This document shows, in pieces, positions 63,534 to 64,000 of a DNA stretch of 64,000 nt. The position numbers and the translations under genes are program-made. The notes under the pieces are model-generated. The model did not search any database. It was not told the origin of the DNA and saw nothing but the letters and a program-made list of their open reading frames with translations. The stretch is from an alpha proteobacterium AAP38 (GTDB lineage: Bacteria > Pseudomonadota > Alphaproteobacteria > Azospirillales > Azospirillaceae), in NCBI GenBank assembly GCA_001296005.1, contig LJHR01000007.1, forward strand, positions 1-64,000, written 5' to 3'. Positions within the stretch are counted from its first letter, which is position 1, and every line of letters begins with the position of its first letter.

Positions 63534-63616
63534 ACCAAACGGCGACGAGCCGTTTGGTTGGCGCATTGAGCGCCCGCGACCCCATGGTCGCGTAAGCCAA
63601 GGGCGCGGATGCGCCC
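63534..63616. repeat. Cluster of short hairpins between the heparinase gene and purH
   Basis: Four perfect stems follow in tandem: ACCAAACGGC / GCCGTTTGGT (63534-63558), GGCGC / GCGCC (63560-63574), GCGACC / GGTCGC (63576-63591) and GGGCGC / GCGCCC (63601-63616). TTGGC (63558) can also pair with GCCAA (63596), giving a cloverleaf-like fold. It looks like a REP-type element; GGTCGCGTAAGC here resembles GGTCGCATAAGC at 42920. Confidence 0.6.
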
Positions 63617-63636
63617 GCCCGGCGCTTGAGGGGACG

Positions 63637-64000
63637 CTAACTATCTATATCGCTGCCCTGGCGGCGCAGGCCCCATTTGACCAGGGTTTCCCCCGGCTGC
63701 GTGGTGCCGCGCAGCACGATCTGAGTGGTCGCCCGTGGATCGGCGCCCTGCCCCAGATAGATGCTGTCGGTGGTCTCGATCTCCGCTCCGCTGGCCCGGA
63801 ACTTCCACAAGGCGCCGGATGGCAGGCGCAGAAGCAGTGCCGCCTCATCCTCCAGCATGGCAACACGCACGCTGGGATGCAGGTGGAAGCGGACGGCAAA
63901 TTCATGGCTGGCGGAACCGGCCAACCGATCCTGGCCGCGCAGATCCTCTCCGCTTTCGGCCAGGAACAGGCGGCGGAAATGGATAAGGCTGCCCCGGTCA
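63637..64000 (-). CDS. Heparinase II/III-family protein, C-terminal part
   Basis: Partial; the gene continues beyond the right edge. The visible 120 residues start [20 protein letters not shown] and continue with [51 protein letters not shown] and VKWGLRR. This is the beta-sandwich C-terminal domain of heparinase II/III-like lyases. Alphaproteobacteria commonly carry rsmB - heparinase-like - purH in this order, which supports the call. The substrate is unknown; the family includes lyases of acidic polysaccharides. Confidence 0.85.
   Translation of the reverse strand, partial: DRGSLIHFRRLFLAESGEDLRGQDRLAGSASHEFAVRFHLHPSVRVAMLEDEAALLLRLPSGALWKFRASGAEIETTDSIYLGQGADPRATTQIVLRGTTQPGETLVKWGLRRQGSDIDS

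Noticed and set aside
1-64000. Search for CRISPR arrays, tRNA/rRNA genes, prophage or insertion sequences
   Set aside because: No regular spacer-repeat array, no tRNA-like TTCGA arm with acceptor pairing, and no transposase or integrase product was seen by eye. A tRNAscan, Infernal or ISfinder run could still reveal small elements.

Overview
The window is 64 kb of GC-rich, densely coded bacterial chromosome. Gene content points to an alphaproteobacterium of the Rhodospirillales, most likely Azospirillaceae (Niveispirillum/Nitrospirillum-like). The evidence is a three-subunit Rhodospirillum-type transhydrogenase (pntAA-pntAB-pntB), a heparinase-purH gene order, a TIGR01782-type TonB receptor, and frequent AGGAGG ribosome binding sites. 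This placement is inferred from gene types, not from a marker gene. I see no rRNA, tRNA, CRISPR array, prophage, transposase or integrase; the region looks like ordinary chromosome with some accessory clusters.

Layout. 0-5 kb: ychF, an FG-GAP/VCBS-like protein and a GDSL autotransporter esterase, each with its own strong terminator. 5-12.3 kb (minus): an envelope cluster of DUF1302 porin-like protein, DUF1329 lipoprotein-like protein, a YCF48/Asp-box propeller and an MMPL/RND transporter, probably moving a hydrophobic compound. 12.6-15.6 kb: a membrane PAS-GGDEF-EAL protein. 15.8-20.7 kb: a ketopantoate-reductase-like gene and livHMGF without a binding protein. 21-25.4 kb (minus): a TonB receptor and an orphan membrane sensor with an unrecognised C-terminal domain. 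25.6-32.3 kb: nagZ followed by a five-gene family-5 ABC importer that I read as an oligosaccharide rather than peptide system. 32.3-41 kb: two convergent GSTs, argB, glgA, a LysR/MFS divergent pair, map and glgC. 41.4-46.9 kb: amtB behind a candidate NtrC/sigma54 control region, a quinone oxidoreductase with a PsrA-like operator, a WYL regulator divergent from a DUF1579-like gene, and a beta-barrel protein. 47-50.5 kb: pnt operon. 50.6-57.8 kb: an orphan oligopeptide-binding protein, a probable cAMP module (cyclic-nucleotide-binding protein, M48 protease lipoprotein, class III adenylate cyclase), a stand-alone fragment of a MurG-like glycosyltransferase, and an orphan OmpR-type regulator. 57.9-64 kb: a D,D-carboxypeptidase with SPOR domain, a GST, a DUF4189-like periplasmic protein, gpsA, purH and the end of a heparinase II/III-family gene.

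The most notable items are (a) the DUF1302/DUF1329/YCF48/MMPL cluster with an Ala/Gly-rich insertion in the porin-like protein, (b) nagZ beside an oligosaccharide-type importer, (c) the adenylate cyclase/M48/CNB run, (d) the truncated glycosyltransferase fragment, and (e) several perfect operator-like palindromes and nested intergenic hairpins. No wholly new system is proven by the sequence alone.
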